This document shows positions 23,158 through 35,557 of a stretch of DNA of 64,000 nt, piece by piece. The first letter of the stretch is position 1, and the number at the start of each line of letters is the position of its first letter. Source of the DNA: Anaeramoeba flamelloides. Lineage: Eukaryota > Metamonada > Anaeramoebidae. The DNA lies in assembly GCA_027625915.1 (NCBI GenBank), contig JANTQA010000032.1:2542001-2606000 (forward strand), in the 5' to 3' direction. The translations under genes were made by a program, and so were the position numbers. Below the pieces are notes generated by a model, which ran no database searches, was not told the DNA's origin, and saw only the letters and a program-made list of their open reading frames with translations.

Positions 23158-24489
23158 TTAACAAATTAGAATTGAAGATAAATATATAACTTTAAAAATT
23201 ACATAGAATTTTAATTATTTTAGTAATTAATTATAAGGCGAAATAATCCAAATTATCAATACTCGTTTATTGGATTTAAAAAATATTTGAGAACAAAAAC
23301 TCCACAAACAAAAAAAAATTATTTTTATGAATCATAATTCACCAGCTTCTTAAATCATAACTTTTTTATTTAACAAAATAATTGAAAATTTTTTCACTTT
23401 TACAAGGCTTGCTAATTAAATCACAAAAACTGCAAATTTAATTTTTTCAAAATATTTCTAATTTTTTCTCTCTCCCCTACCTCCATGTGCATTAAATAAA
23501 AATAAAATAAAAAAAAAAAAGAAGTGATTATTTGTTGAAAGTAAATCATTTCTTAAGAACAGCAATTTTAAGAAAGCATATTTTATTTATGATCAATTGA
23601 TTCATCCTTTGTCTAATAAAATAACAAAAAATCATCTTATCATCAATGCATTGGGTGTGTTGTTATCAAGACTATTTAAAAATCAACCCCCCCCCCCCTT
23701 TTATTTTTAAGGATGATTCGAATTTTTCAATACAGTGAATATTATTGTTATATTAAACTTCAGATTTATTAACTTTAAACAATGTTGAGACAAGATTTCA
23801 GGTTAAATTTTTAAAATTTATCTGTTTTTTTTTAAAAAATTTGTCATTTTGGAAAAAAACATTTTTATGTGGTTAAAATTCGGGATTGACTTTGAAGTGT
23901 TCTAAAATCAAAATCCACCAATACCTCTTTCTTCCCACGTTAGATTAAAGTATTCTAGAGTTTATAGCTAAATGGTATAAATCCACTCGAATATAATGTT
24001 TTTATCTCTATAAATTGGAGGTAAAAAAAGTCGATTTAACTTTTTACTTATTTGCTTGAAAAATCTAAAAGTTTTTGGATCAAAGATTGTTAAATTTAAG
24101 ATTTAATTAATTAATATCAAGTTTTCAATCCAAATCTTGTTTTTTTTATTTTTTTTTAGTTTAAATTTTGTCTTTTCCCAAATTAGTAAACTCCATTTCA
24201 CTCAAATGGATGATCAAGCCAAAAATGAAAAATGCATTTTTTTTTTAATCAACCAAATATAAGATTGTTTAGAAATAAGAGAAATGATAAACTTCCAATT
24301 AGAGTTGATATTCATAAAAGAAACACCTTAACAAACGATAAAATTTCAAATAAAAATAAAAGGTGAAAAAAATTTCTTTGGGTTCGGTATCATTTAAATG
24401 TTATCGTAGCAAAAATTCTCAATTTCTTTGTAAAATTAAAATAAGTTAACAATAAGATTTTTTAGTTTTAAATCATCGATTTAATCATT
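22736..24489. other. AT-rich intergenic stretch
   Basis: Contains ATT triplet repeats (about 22853-22874), a (TA)n tract at 23124-23154 and a run of ten C near 23689. No gene or matched repeat seen. Confidence 0.45.
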
Positions 24490-24830
24490 TAAAAAAAAAT
24501 TACAAAGTCTCAATTTTCTGAATGTTTATTTGGGTTTCCAAACATTTTTTTTTTTTTCGAATTGACATTTATAAAAAAAGAAAACAAAATAGAAGAAAAA
24601 AAAAATTAAAAAGAAAAAAAAGGATAAAATAAAAAAAGTGAAGAAAAGTAAAAATAACAAAAAAAAAAAATAGAAACAACATAAAAAAACAAAGATGAAA
24701 ATATAAGCAAAAGAAAAACAAAAATTTGAAAAAAAAAAAAAAAAACTTTTTAACAAATTTGAAAAAATGATTTTAGATCTAAAAATTGAAAATTTATTAT
24801 AAGAAGAATACTGAATAAAACCCATTGAAT
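24490..24830 (+). repeat. Repeat PQ, copy 2 (right part)
   Basis: Runs from AAAGTCTCAATTTTCTGAA through an A-rich purine tract to GATCTAAAAATTGAAAAT and AAGAATACTGAATAAAACC. Matches 35435-35680 and, inverted, 54510-54720. The 99-codon minus-strand frame here is a poly-Phe artefact of the A tract. Confidence 0.5.
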
Positions 24831-25337
24831 TTGTTTTATTTCTTCAATTAAGCTGGGGACCAGTGCCATAGAATAACTATATATATATATAGCTATATTT
24901 TATTATACAAGTTGGTTAATAATATTCAAGTACTAACCGTTCAATAAATATCTCCTTATGTTTATTCAGAAGGGCAATGGAAGTGAGTTTTTAAAACAGA
25001 ACAAAAAAATCAAAAAAAAAGCTAATGGTGGTTTTCAAGAGTCAGTGATCCAAAATTTTATTTTGTATCAAAATTTAAAAAAAAATATATAATAAATCTC
25101 GGTATAAGCGAACCCGGCCCTCTATGTTCAAAATTTTCATTTGATCAGAAATTAAAAACTTTTAAATTTATAAAATCCTTTTTCATTTTTATAAAAAAAT
25201 AATTTTTTCAACAAAAAAAGCACGATCAATTGTTTTGACCTAATTACACATTATTATTATGAAACTAAATATGTGTTTGAAAGTTTTTATCACGAAAGAA
25301 CCTTTTCTAAAAAAAATAAATAAATAACTAAACTATT

Positions 25338-26026
25338 TTTCAGTCAAAGGGGCCCAGTTGTAATGGGTATAATACATGTGTTTAAAGTTTTTGCATAGAT
25401 ATTAGAAGAAAAATTTTATTTTGGAAATTTCCAAAATTGAAAACATTTTTTCACATTTTTACACATTTTTGTTTTTTTTTTTCGATTTTTTTTTTAAAAA
25501 CTCATTCAGTTGGAAAAAATTTTTTTATGGCAAGATCAATAGTCACTTGTTAAAAACGTGTTATTCTAATGTCATTGAAACCATGTAAAGATTGTTGAGA
25601 AATCTATTGATTTCTATTGCAATTCAATTCGATCTTTGATCTTGATATTTGTTTAATAAATGTGAAAAATTTTCACTTCATTTTCATTTCATTTTTCAAA
25701 TAGAGACCACAAATACCAACAAACTTCGTTTGGGGGCTTAATTTCTAAAAGAAAAGTGTAGAAAATGAAGTGAAAAATGCTTCATATTTATTATTCAAAT
25801 ACCAGTAGAAGTTCAAAACGAACATCCTTGTTTTTCTCAATGGGGACCTAAGAATTTGAGGTTTTTCAATTTTTTTGAAAATTTATTGATTAATTAGTTT
25901 TTTTTCAGACATATATCAACAATTCTTTGATGTGTATTATTCTGTTTATATCTTATTTGTTCTTCAAAGGACAATTATATAAAATAATTGATATTTGAAA
26001 AAAATGTTGGTCCCCTTTGACTGAAA
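25338..26026 (+). mobile_element. DNA element C, copy 1 (carries K1)
   Basis: Terminal inverted repeats TTTCAGTCAAAGGGGCCC and GGTCCCCTTTGACTGAAA. Length 689 bp. Related copies at 52368-53046 (minus) and 58313-58824 (plus). The third copy lacks the K hairpin found here at 25641-25805. No coding capacity. It ends about 95 bp before the exon of the lysine-rich gene at 26121 and so probably lies in that gene's intron or promoter. Confidence 0.75.
25641..25805. mobile_element. Hairpin MITE K, copy 1, inside C1
   Basis: A 165-bp unit whose ends (CTTGATATTTGTTTAATAAA and, inverted, AATACCAG) run into AATTTTCACTTCATTTTC and its inverse. The loop is conserved among copies (AGAGACCACAAATACCAAC). Absent from C copy 3. 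Confidence 0.7.
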
Positions 26027-26120
26027 CAGAGTTTAGTATCCCTGAATGCAATTATTAATTGAACCTTTTAATATTGATTTGCCATTTTTTCAAATAATCA
26101 TAATTTTTTAAATACAATAG

Positions 26121-26930
26121 AAAGCAATCGGAACACAGGTGCTCTGCAAATTATCTAACGAGGCGAAAAAAAAAAAATCGGGAGGGGGCCTTGATAGATC
26201 TGCATCGTTTGTGATCGCAAGACCAAATAATAATGGCGGTGGCTTTTTGCCACTATTTGAGCAAGGGAAATTCCAATTGGAAAGAAAAAGAAAAGTGGAA
26301 GAATTGAAAAGCACATCGTGCCCAAATGTTATGAAGGCCTTCCGAACAATTGGGTTTTCCGTTCAACAAAAAAAGGAGGAGCAAGAAAAGGAGAAGCAAA
26401 TGCAGGAAAAGCAAATAAAGCAAATACAACAGGTACAAAAAGAATTGCAACAACAGCAACAACAACAAAAGGACGAGCGGAAAAGCGGGGAAAAGGAGAA
26501 AACATCACAACTCCGGCAACGATTGTTCAAGAAAAAGAAAAAATTTGTTAAACGATCGCTAACGCTGCATGAGGTGCAAGGCGAAAATGATTATGACATC
26601 ACCATTTTAAAAAAATTTCTTAACCAAAAACCAGCTCCTCGTTGGAAACACAGATTAACAGCTTTTACAAAACTAGATCCTAATTTAACAGAAGGTTGGC
26701 CTTCCTGTTTTCAAGATTTTAATTCAGTTGATGAAAATAAAAAAAAAATGAGAAAGTTAATTGTGAAAAAAAAGTTATTTGAATTATATGAAAAAATAAA
26801 AATTGGCATATCAATAAAAAACTTACAAAGAGGGTTAATAACATTTATGGAAAAACAAGGCTTTTTGAATTTATCAAATATGGATGAAAACTATTTTATC
26901 TTTATTTCTTATGATCCTGTTTACTTTTAA
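26121..26930 (+). CDS. Lysine/glutamine-rich protein of unknown function, terminal exon
   Basis: A 269-codon frame with no ATG at its upstream edge. It is preceded by TAG in frame, which also gives a 3' splice site (AATACAATAG/AAAGCA), so an upstream exon is likely. Seen in order: a start KAIGTQ..., an SGGG segment, a lysine/glutamine-rich probable coiled coil (exon residues about 85-130, with seven Gln in a row), and a C-terminal domain (about 163-250). That domain aligns with the protein at 42985-43653: KFLNQKPAPRWKHRLTAF, then LIVKKKLFELYEKI and LQRGLITFMEKQGF, against EFLSQSPKPNWSKRLEKF, IIIKKELFKIYSEL and SQRGVEVHLAKYGY. KAI and SGGG are also shared. No known domain recognised; the basic composition would suit nucleic-acid binding or the nucleolus, but that is a guess. 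The short AT-poor 5' part differs in composition from the AT-rich 3' part. Confidence 0.6.
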   Translation, partial: KAIGTQVLCKLSNEAKKKKSGGGLDRSASFVIARPNNNGGGFLPLFEQGKFQLERKRKVEELKSTSCPNVMKAFRTIGFSVQQKKEEQEKEKQMQEKQIKQIQQVQKELQQQQQQQKDERKSGEKEKTSQLRQRLFKKKKKFVKRSLTLHEVQGENDYDITILKKFLNQKPAPRWKHRLTAFTKLDPNLTEGWPSCFQDFNSVDENKKKMRKLIVKKKLFELYEKIKIGISIKNLQRGLITFMEKQGFLNLSNMDENYFIFISYDPVYF

Positions 26931-28394
26931 TTTTTTTTTTTTTCCTTTTATTACAAGCTTAATATTAAATATTTTTTTTTTAAAAAAATTTTTCTTTATT
27001 AACCATATTTACTAATAAAAATTCACTTCTTTTTTTTTTTATTCTTATTTTTTTTATGTTTTAACGGATTTTTGTCACCATAGATTCCTCTCTAATTAAA
27101 ATATTTTGTAATTGAAATTCAATCATATTGGTACTTTAATTCAAATAACTCTAAAAAAGATATTCTAAATATTATTGAACAATAAATTATTGGATTTTTT
27201 TTACTCTGGATCACAGTTAAAAAATTGTTGATTTTTAACAATTTTTTTAAAAATTTACTTTTTCCACATTTCAAAATAGAAACCAAAATAATAGTATTCA
27301 GATATTTAATAATCAATTTTTCGCGAACCTCAATAAGTTATTATTTTTGAGTTTTTTAATTCAAAGATTTACTCAATAATTATTCTCCTCATAAAAATCT
27401 CTACTATTTATATCTTTCTCTTTCTTTTTGAGATAAGATACTTTTAACATCAATAATATTTCCAATATGTCAAAATTATTTTAAAAACAATACGTGAGTT
27501 GTATATTTATTTTTTTTTATACAAGTGGGTTTTTTTAGAAACAAATCTAGACATCATCTCATCAGTTAATCAAGAATTCAAAATCAGAGAATTCAGTCAT
27601 CAAAATGCAAAATAATGATGACCAATTCAATAAGAAGTGGGGGGTAATTTTTCTATGTGGGATTAATAACAAAAAAATATTAGATGAAAACAAGTCCAAT
27701 ATATTAAAACATCAAAATCTTAATCAAATTTATGAGTTTTTTTAAAACGTAGATCCAAGACACAATTTTTAAGAACAATAAAATAGAAAAAAAAATTATT
27801 AAAAATAAATTGAAAATAAACCAATTCAAAAATTTGACACTATAATAGAATATAAAATAACTGAATAGGGAAGTAACGGGAAACTAGAAAATCAAAAATG
27901 AATACTATTGATTCAATTAAAAAATTCAAAGTTAATTCAATTTTGAATCATACTAAAAAAAAAAGATTTGATCAATAAAAGAAATCTATTTTTGGATTCA
28001 TAAAAACGGAGTGGAAGGTAATACATTAACATGTAATCAATAAATTTCAATCAAAATTTATCTAGTGTATTTCTGAAATTCTTTTACCAATCAATTGAGT
28101 CATCTGATATATCCATATAGATAAAAAAAAATTGTATTTGTGAAAAAGATATATCACAAATATTTAGGTTAAGAATTTAATGGGATAAAGGTAATAAATT
28201 TAAAAATAAAATCAAAAAAATGATATTATTTGTGTAACTGTATATATGGTCAAATATTTCAACTAAGTTTGTCTTGAATTTATTGATTTTCTGATGGGAT
28301 AATATCTAGAAATATTACTAAAAAAACCCACTTTTATAAAAAAAAAATAAATAAAGAATTAGGAAAGATTTGTATGGAAAAATTTAAAAAGATA
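26931..28394. other. AT-rich stretch 3' of the lysine-rich gene
   Basis: No gene supported and no repeat matched elsewhere in the window. The last few hundred bases may include more decayed LINE sequence. Confidence 0.4.
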
Positions 28395-29390
28395 TTATCA
28401 AAGTTAAATATTTGGGTATTTTTCTTGTGAAAAAGCATCATATAACTGGAAAGGAAAAAAAACAACCAACTTTTGAAAAATATAAATATATTCTCTACAG
28501 TTCTCAATTTTCATTTGTACTTAGATTCAGGAAATTTACATTATTTATCCCATCTCAATTATCTCATGGGTTCGAAATAATCAACTATTCAAAAAATGAA
28601 TTAAAAGATACCCCGTTGTAAATATAAAAGTTATAAAAAATAGATTTTTTTTGGTTAGAAAAAGAAAAACATTTACAAAAAAACTTTGCAAAAGTAAAAG
28701 CAAGTTTTAAAAAAATAATACTAATTTTTAACCAACAAAAACACACCAATGCGATAAAATTACAAATGTTGAAATTAATATGTATTAGTAAATTATATTA
28801 TGGACTTGTAATTTTTAATCTAGTTCAAATTTTTTTTGACTCGTTAGATGGATGGATAAATAAAAAAGTAACAAAATTTTTTAAAAATAAACCCACACTC
28901 TCCAAGAATAATTTATAAAACTAAAGCTAAACTTGACCAAGCAAGAATATAAATCTACAAAAGAAGATATAAACTTGTAAAAAAATTAGAAATACTTATG
29001 TTTGATCACATTTCACAACAATAAAAATTTTCCAAGAAAAAAACATGAAAATTTCAATTGGGGAATAGTATATTTAAAATTATTAACTGCCGTACTTCAG
29101 TCAGTTCCACTTTTAATACTCAAACTTCAACGAAAATTAATGTATAATAAAAATCTCAAATTAAGGCAAAAATTCTAATTCGAGGAAAATAATTTGTATA
29201 AAAAAATTCCAAATTTTGTGCCTTAATTTGAAAATTTTTTGTGCCTTAAATTTCGTTCAAAGTTTGTGTATTAAATTTGAAACTGACTGTAAATGATTTT
29301 AGACAAAAGTTAATTATAAATAGTTCTGGATATAAAGATCAATAATATTTACAAAGTATTGGGTATAATAATAATATCAACAAACAGTCG
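28395..29390 (+). mobile_element. Decayed non-LTR retrotransposon (LINE) fragment
   Basis: Three reading frames together match the 3' half of the LINE at 48119-50209. Visible are VKYLGIFL (the KYLG motif after the reverse-transcriptase core), KLYYGLVIF and LDGWINKKVTKFFKNKP (compare LLYGLEIF and IDTWINKKIKKFL), then in another frame KAKLDQARIYIYKRRYKLVK (compare SKIDPVRITIYKRRFKLIQ). After the R element at 29096-29291 similarity resumes with INSSGYKDQ and NNNINKQ. At least two frame changes and several stops. The right edge abuts the hairpin repeats starting near 29390. No catalytic core or endonuclease remains. Confidence 0.65.
29096..29291. mobile_element. MITE family R, copy 2, inside the LINE fragment
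   Basis: Left end TTCAGTCAGTTCCACTTTTA, right end AAATTTGAAACTGACTGTA. Near-palindromic with the family core AATTCTAATTCGAGGAAAAT at its centre. It separates two parts of the decayed LINE, so it inserted after the LINE did. Confidence 0.75.
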
Positions 29391-29900
29391 TGTCGTCAAG
29401 CCTCGTAGAGTGCTCAGTTTTCTTGTGGTTTTCTACTTTATTTGTAAAGTGTTCTAGGTTTTTTTTACTTTAGAAATAAACCGAAAATTTATTAAAATTT
29501 TCCGTTTATTTCAAAAACTCAAAAAAAAACTAACTAAAATCTATTGATTTTCCAAATAAACAGAAAACTCAAGAAAACCTAACGAGCCCATTCTATGGAA
29601 AAAATTGAAAATTCTGGATTAAGGAATTAATTCAAATAAACAAAAATAATAAGTAATTAAAGAATAATATTCTTGATATTATTCGAAATAAAAATTTATT
29701 ATTTATTTTATCATTGGTTAATGATAAAGAACATTATGATTCTTTATTAAAATTTCTAAACAAAATTTAGAAATTAGGGAAGTGCCGTCAAGTGCCATAG
29801 AGTGCCTAGGTTTTTTTGTAATTTTAGAAATAAACCCAAAATTTATTTAATTTTCTGTTTATTTCTAAAATTAAAAAAAACCTAAGGTATATAAGAGGAA
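29390..29900. repeat. Two related hairpins X
   Basis: The first (about 29388-29600) and second (about 29783-29890) share CGTCAAG, AGAGTGC and a palindrome built on TTTAGAAATAAACC / GTTTATTT. The second folds as CCTAGGTTTTTTTGTAATTT against its inverse ending CCTAAGG. No coding capacity. Confidence 0.55.
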
Positions 29901-29979
29901 ACTAGTTTCCTCCCTTCAAAATAAAAAAAAAAAAACTAAAGTTTTTGAAATTTATGTAAATTGAAGATCCTTATTAATG

Positions 29980-30481
29980 TATAGTAGGGAAAAAAAAATA
30001 CCCGGGCATGAAAATAATACCAGATAAGATTTTTAATTATGAATATTAGGGGAAATGTTTTGTAATTTCTTTTATTTTCAAATAAATCCTTTTTATAAAT
30101 AACCAAATTTTTTATGAGCCTAGTAATAAACCAACCTAAAGTTCACTAGAGAAGGGTGTCTCTTGAATACTCATGTAATTGTTTGATAGGTAAAGTAGAT
30201 CTACTTTTTTTGAAAAACAATCGAGTTTTATAGAGGTTCACTAAAGTTTGGAAAAAGATAATTTTTATTCTTGTTTTTTGATTGATTGGATGGTGTATTG
30301 AACAAGTGTAATTTGATTAATCATAATTCCAATAAGTGGATGAGTTATAATTTTCAAAGTTTGATTATTGAAAAAGGATTTGATTTCAAATAAATGAAAT
30401 TACACATCAATTTTCCTAATATTCACAATTAAAAATCTTGTTCGGGATTATTTTCATGTACGGATTTTTTTCCACTACTTT
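29980..30481. repeat. Fold-back element F
   Basis: Arms at about 29980-30085 and 30380-30481 are inverted copies over about 90 bp with moderate divergence (left CATGAAAATAATACC and AAGATTTTTAATTATGAATA; right the inverse of CATGAAAATAATCCC). Spacer about 300 bp. No coding capacity. Confidence 0.65.
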
Positions 30482-31385
30482 ATATTGTTTTATTTCTTTG
30501 TTTGTCAAAGTTAAAGACCAAAAAATTGATAACTTTTATTTTTTTCCTTCGACTATTGTAAAATTTTGCGGTTTGTTATAAACTTTCAGAACCATTTTAC
30601 AGTTTGTATTACAAGATAAAATTTAAATAATAGAAAATCAATTTCTTGGTTTTATACATATTCAAGATTGGGCTGGAATGGCTGTAATAAATCAATTGAA
30701 ACGAATTGGAGTGAAAAGGTATTTATATTTTTGATGATTAACCTGGATAGTCAAATAATGGAAATCGTTTTCAATTCTCAAAGGTTTACCTGCAAGATTT
30801 GAATGGAATCACAATAAAGAAAAAAAATTTTTCAGATTTAAAAAGAAAAATAATCGTTTGTAATAAAGGAATGTTTATTTGTTGAATTTATGTCTATCTT
30901 TTTTTTTAACTTTAATTTTTAAAATCTTATTTGTTAGGATCAAATTAGAAATGAAAAGAAAGCAACAGTATTGATGAAAAAAAAAAAAAAAATTAAAAAA
31001 AAAAAAAAACCATCATAAATTTGTCTTGTCGATCTATTTCTGACAAATCATTATTTATTTATTGTGATTTTCTTCTTTGTTGGTTCTGTTTGTGAAGAAC
31101 ACATTACGTCCACGGCAATTTAGTGAAACTATTAAAATTATTATAAAATAGTAAATTGAAAAAAAAAAAATAAGTTGTGATCCTTGTTTGAACAAAAATT
31201 ACCAAAGGTTTGAAAAAGAAATCTTTTTTTTTTTTTTTTGGTTTTCAAAGAAAAAGGAAATTCTTCAAAAAAAAACGATCTCGGAATTTTAAAATATTAA
31301 AGACAGAGTGAGTAGTGTTTTATTGGAATTGAAATTCAATTTTCAAAACACAAAAAAAATTTTTTTTGTACAAAAAACAAAAAGC

Positions 31386-31428
<43 letters not shown>

Positions 31429-31431
31429 AAG
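30482..31431. other. 3' flank of RPS29
   Basis: A less AT-rich patch at 30660-30720 (ATGGCTGTAATAAATCAATT) resembles the end of element L (TGGAATGGCTGTA) and also reads as a short open frame followed by a possible splice site; neither reading is secure. A 34-bp poly(A) tract lies at about 31390-31423. Otherwise nothing seen. Confidence 0.35.
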
Positions 31432-31680
31432 TTAAATTACTTTATAAAATCCAATGATTTCAGCTTTTTCTCTGAAACATCTTCTACATAACATCATTCC
31501 GTATTTCCTGATTAAACCTTGATGTGTACCACATCTACGACTAAATAATTTAAAAAAACAAAAACAAAACAAAAAGTTAATTAACAACGAACAGATCTAG
31601 GCTTTTTGAGAAACGAATTATTACCAAGTTCTGCTTCCTTTTCCAAAGTTTTTTGATTTGTTTCTCCAAGTTTTGCCCAT
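31432..31680 (-). CDS. RPS29: 40S ribosomal protein S29 (uS14), two exons
   Basis: Small-subunit zinc-ribbon protein uS14 of the 40S head. Exon 1 is 31625-31680 and exon 2 is 31432-31540, with an 84-bp intron (GTAATA...TTTAG). The product is 54 residues, normal for the family (55-56). It begins [19 protein letters not shown]; the junction splits Cys19 (TG/T). The zinc ligands are Cys19, Cys22, Cys37 and Cys40 in TCRRC and LCRRC, and the conserved [16 protein letters not shown] and IIGFYK follow. Start and stop are unambiguous. Lies head-away from its neighbours with no operon-like context. Confidence 0.97.
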
Positions 31681-31876
31681 TTTGAAAATATTTCTTTGTA
31701 ATAATTTGAGATTAGAATAGAAAAAATGATTTAGTTTTTGAACTTTTTATGATAAAGTTTATTGAGTTGTGTTCAGGTGTTTTAATAATAGCACTGTCTT
31801 TTAGTTGCACTTATTTTGCAAAGTAATTATTAATTCTACATTGAGATAACTGCAGTTCCATTTTTTTTTAATTTCT

Positions 31877-33080
31877 TTAAGGAAGCAAGTACATTTTACC
31901 ATTTTGAAAATTTTTAATTGTGTTAACATTACTGAAAAAATATTTTTTGAGTGCCACCAGATATTGAAACTTTGGAACCAAAACACTATCCACTAGTCTA
32001 TTCGTGAATCGAACCAAAGTAATTCAGAGTTGCATCTTAATTTTTTCAATTTTTTGAACATTTTTTTTGATTAAATTTTTGGTTTTATTAAATAAAGTTT
32101 TGGATCTCGAAATGTGTTTATACGAATGATCGAAATTAACCAAACAGTAAACCAACAAAATATACCCGAAAGGGTGTGCATTTGAAACAAATATTTTCTT
32201 TTAGAAGACCAAACACGAAAGATCACCATTCCAAATAAATTTGTTGAAATCAAGAATGAAAAAAAAAAAAATCGATTAAAGCCTATTTTTGAAGATTGGT
32301 TTTCTTTTTCTTCTTAGTTTGTATGAATACAAACAATTTTTCCTTGAATTTCTCGCCCCATTACTATTTATTATTATTTTAAAAAACCTTTTGTCACAAA
32401 TTTTACTTTCAAAATTCTTTTTTAAAATATTTTTCTCAAACAAAGCCAAAACGAGGAATACTATTTCAAAAATTAAAATAAAGGGGCTGAGTTCTTGGAA
32501 TCAAAAAACAGTTACAAAAGATTCAAATCAAAATAATTCAGAAATTCAATAACAAATTTCAATCAGATTCAGAATTTTTTTGAGTTCTCATTTTAATCGA
32601 AAATAAATAATTATAAAATCAAACGAATTTGTCCAATAAACTCTCACTCTCAAGAAGAATTAAAAAAATCTCTGATTTTCTGAACCCAAACTAGAATTAG
32701 ATGACATAAATGAAAATAGGATTTTGAAATTCATTTTGGAAATTCTTTCAAAATAAACAGTAATTTGTTTATCAAAAATTTTCCAAATAAAATTTTTTCA
32801 TAAAGAATTAAAAATAAAACTAAATAAAGAATAAGTAATTGTGTAAAATGTTACAGATAAGATCAAGTAATAAATGATTTTCATTTATTTTTTTTTGATC
32901 AATTTTTTCATTTTTTTGATTTGCGTTTTTTTGTTGGTATGAAAATATCTATTACTAGAATATATTCCACTCTAGTATTTATGAAAATATCAATTTATTT
33001 AACTAAAGAAATGATTTGAATAATTCAGTTTCACATAAATGGTGGCACTCAAAAAATGAAAAATTAACTTACCCCCTTAA
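31877..33080 (-). mobile_element. TTAA-bounded element G, copy 2
   Basis: Ends TTAAGGAAGCAAGTACATTT and, inverted, TTAAGGGGGTAAGTTAATTT; TTAA at both edges. 1204 bp, opposite in orientation to copy 1 at 21553. The conserved frame on the minus strand is 32071-32253. Its right TTAA is shared with the start of a partial H element, so one inserted at the edge of the other. Confidence 0.7.
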
Positions 33081-33180
33081 GGTTTACAATCCCTGAAATT
33101 TGAAATTTTAGATTATCTTCTTTAAGGTATACTGTCTTGTTATTCTGATACTGAACTGATCTCTCTTGGGATTTGTATCG
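33077..33180 (+). repeat. Element H, single diverged arm (copy 2)
   Basis: TTAAGGTTTACAATCCCTGA followed by diverged sequence with CTTGTTATTCTGATACTGAA, corresponding to the H arm (CTTGTTATTTTGGTTCTTAG). The second arm was not found. Confidence 0.5.
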
Positions 33181-35269
33181 GTTTTAATATTTTATTAGTT
33201 AGACAAAAATATATATGATTATTTTTAATTTTTGCGAAAGATGAATTGATGAGTGTAAGGCAAAACAGATTGATTGGTAAATAATAAAAAAAAATTGGAT
33301 TTTTGGGTTTTAGAATAATATTTTCTTTGAATGTTTTTCTTAAGGAGTAGATACACTATAAGAAATGATAAAATTTTGATAGAGATGAAAAAAGAGTATT
33401 TTATTTTAGTATGGTGTGATCGTAGATTCTCTAAAAATTTTATTTCAAAAATTATTTAATATTTTTTCTTAGTACTGTTAAACAAAAAAAAAAAGTAAAA
33501 GAATTGATAAAATTTTTCAATTTTTATTTTTTAAATAGTTTTTTTTTGGGAGAAGATAATTTTAGATTATTAGAATACAACTTATAGCTATTTTTTGGTT
33601 TATAATTTGATAGAGTATAATCATATTCACTTCTCCAATTGCACCAAATCCTAAATGTTTAAAATCCTAAAGAGAAATGTTTTGGGATAATTATTATTTT
33701 TTGGAATCCTTATAGTTATTAAAGCACTATTCGTATTTTCTTTTATGATTTACCTAATTGTAATTTTTTCCTTCTTTTTAAACAAAATCCATTTATCACA
33801 GATGTCACCGATGAAAGGATCTTCCATATTGCTTTTTATTACCAGGGTTAAGAAAATTCAAAAAAGATGAAAAAATAAAAAAAAGAAAAAATTAAATGCC
33901 ACAATAGAATGTTGAGATAAGAATAAAATTATAACTCATTCAATATTCGAAACGCTATTTTAAGCAATTCAACCCAACATTTTATAGTGGCAATTTCTTT
34001 GAGACGTTGAAAAAAAAATTTAAAAAATTTAATGAACAAAATAACTGTTGTTATTTGGAGGAAGTTGAGGAAATAAGCAATATATTTTTCCAAATAGGGT
34101 GATATTTATATCACCCAGAAAGAAAAATATTTTACTTGTTATCGAAAAAATGAGTCTTATTGCATGAGTTATTGTTTGTTGAAATGTGAGGATCTTCAGG
34201 AAAAAAAAAAATTACAAAAAATAACCAATATAAATATATTTAGAAAAATGGTTATTTCTTTTCATTTTTTTAGCTTAGGTTTCAAAAAAATAATAACTTA
34301 AATAATAAAAATCAATGGGGTAGAACTAAAGTAAAAAATGTTATTTTCTGATCCTCTTCAAAATTGCAAAAAAATAAAAAATTTTCCTTTACCGTGGCTA
34401 CTCCCTTAATTAAGAGAAAAAAAAATTCACATTAATAGTTGCAAATACAACTAAAATTAAATAAAAATTTCAATCCAAACGATATATTTTAAATTCCTGA
34501 TTAAATATATACCAGTCTATTAGCATTACACCCTTCAATTTGGATTTTGAAAAGAAAAATAATTATATTCCTTTTTTTCACTACGATTAAAATTAATAGG
34601 AAGCTGTAGATGGATCATCTGAGAAAAAAAAATAACAGGAACCATAAATTATACAAGTAAATCCCTATTACAGTTTCGTTTTTGGTGATTCTTCATTATT
34701 GATATTCTTTGTTAAAATATTTCTTTCCCTTTCTTGGTTTTAATTATCCACAAATATTTTTTGTTGGTTGTATACGAATTTATTGTATTGGTTTTTATGA
34801 CCTGAATTTATATAAGAAAAATAGAAATATAATAATAAAAAAGAATGTGGTTGTTTAAATTTTTTCATGTTTAATATTGGTTTTTAATATCCAAAATATT
34901 TAACTTTTATTGATAAAACACAATACTTTTTTAAGGTTTAATTTGAGATTTTTTATTTTATATTTTCAAAAAAATTCATCTGAAATAGTCCGAAAGGGTA
35001 AAATCACAGATAATTAATTTTTTCTTTCTTTATTCTCCCCCCCAGAATGAAGATTTTTTTCATTTCTTTAAGTACATTTTAAACGCTTAAGCGGCTCTTA
35101 AAATTCGTATGTCTGATATATATATATATATATATATATACATAAACACCATTTCAAAAATTGTGATTCACCTGTAATAATAAATCGGAAAAAAAAAAAT
35201 TATCCTTTAGTATTCAAGAACAAGAAATAATTAAATCTAATTTTTAATTTAATTTTTATTCCATTCAAA
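33181..35269. other. AT-rich stretch
   Basis: Contains a small hairpin at about 34080-34140 with the core GGGTGATATTTATATCACCC and a (TA)n tract at 35118-35141. No gene supported. Confidence 0.4.
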
Positions 35270-35509
35270 ATAAAAAAACCTGATATTTTAAAAATTAAAA
35301 AAAATAAACCGAAAACTAAAAAAAAATGTTTCACTATTTTCGAATTGATTATTACCAATATTTTATTACTGAACTTTCACTGAAAAAAATATACCAAGAA
35401 GATTTTTTTCTGATAATTAAATTTGTTTTGAAAGGTTTAACAGAGTCTCAATTTTCTTAGTGTTTATTGGTCTTTTCCAAGATCTTTTTTCACAGAATCT
35501 TTTACAAAA

Positions 35510-35557
<48 letters not shown>

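Noticed and set aside
24526-24825. 99-codon phenylalanine-rich frame
   Set aside because: A product of the A-rich tract of repeat PQ; low complexity, no ATG-led conserved sequence.
28560-28590. GGGTTCGAAATA, looking like a tRNA T-arm
   Set aside because: No matching acceptor or anticodon stems around it; it lies within decayed LINE sequence. No tRNA or rRNA gene was found anywhere in the window.
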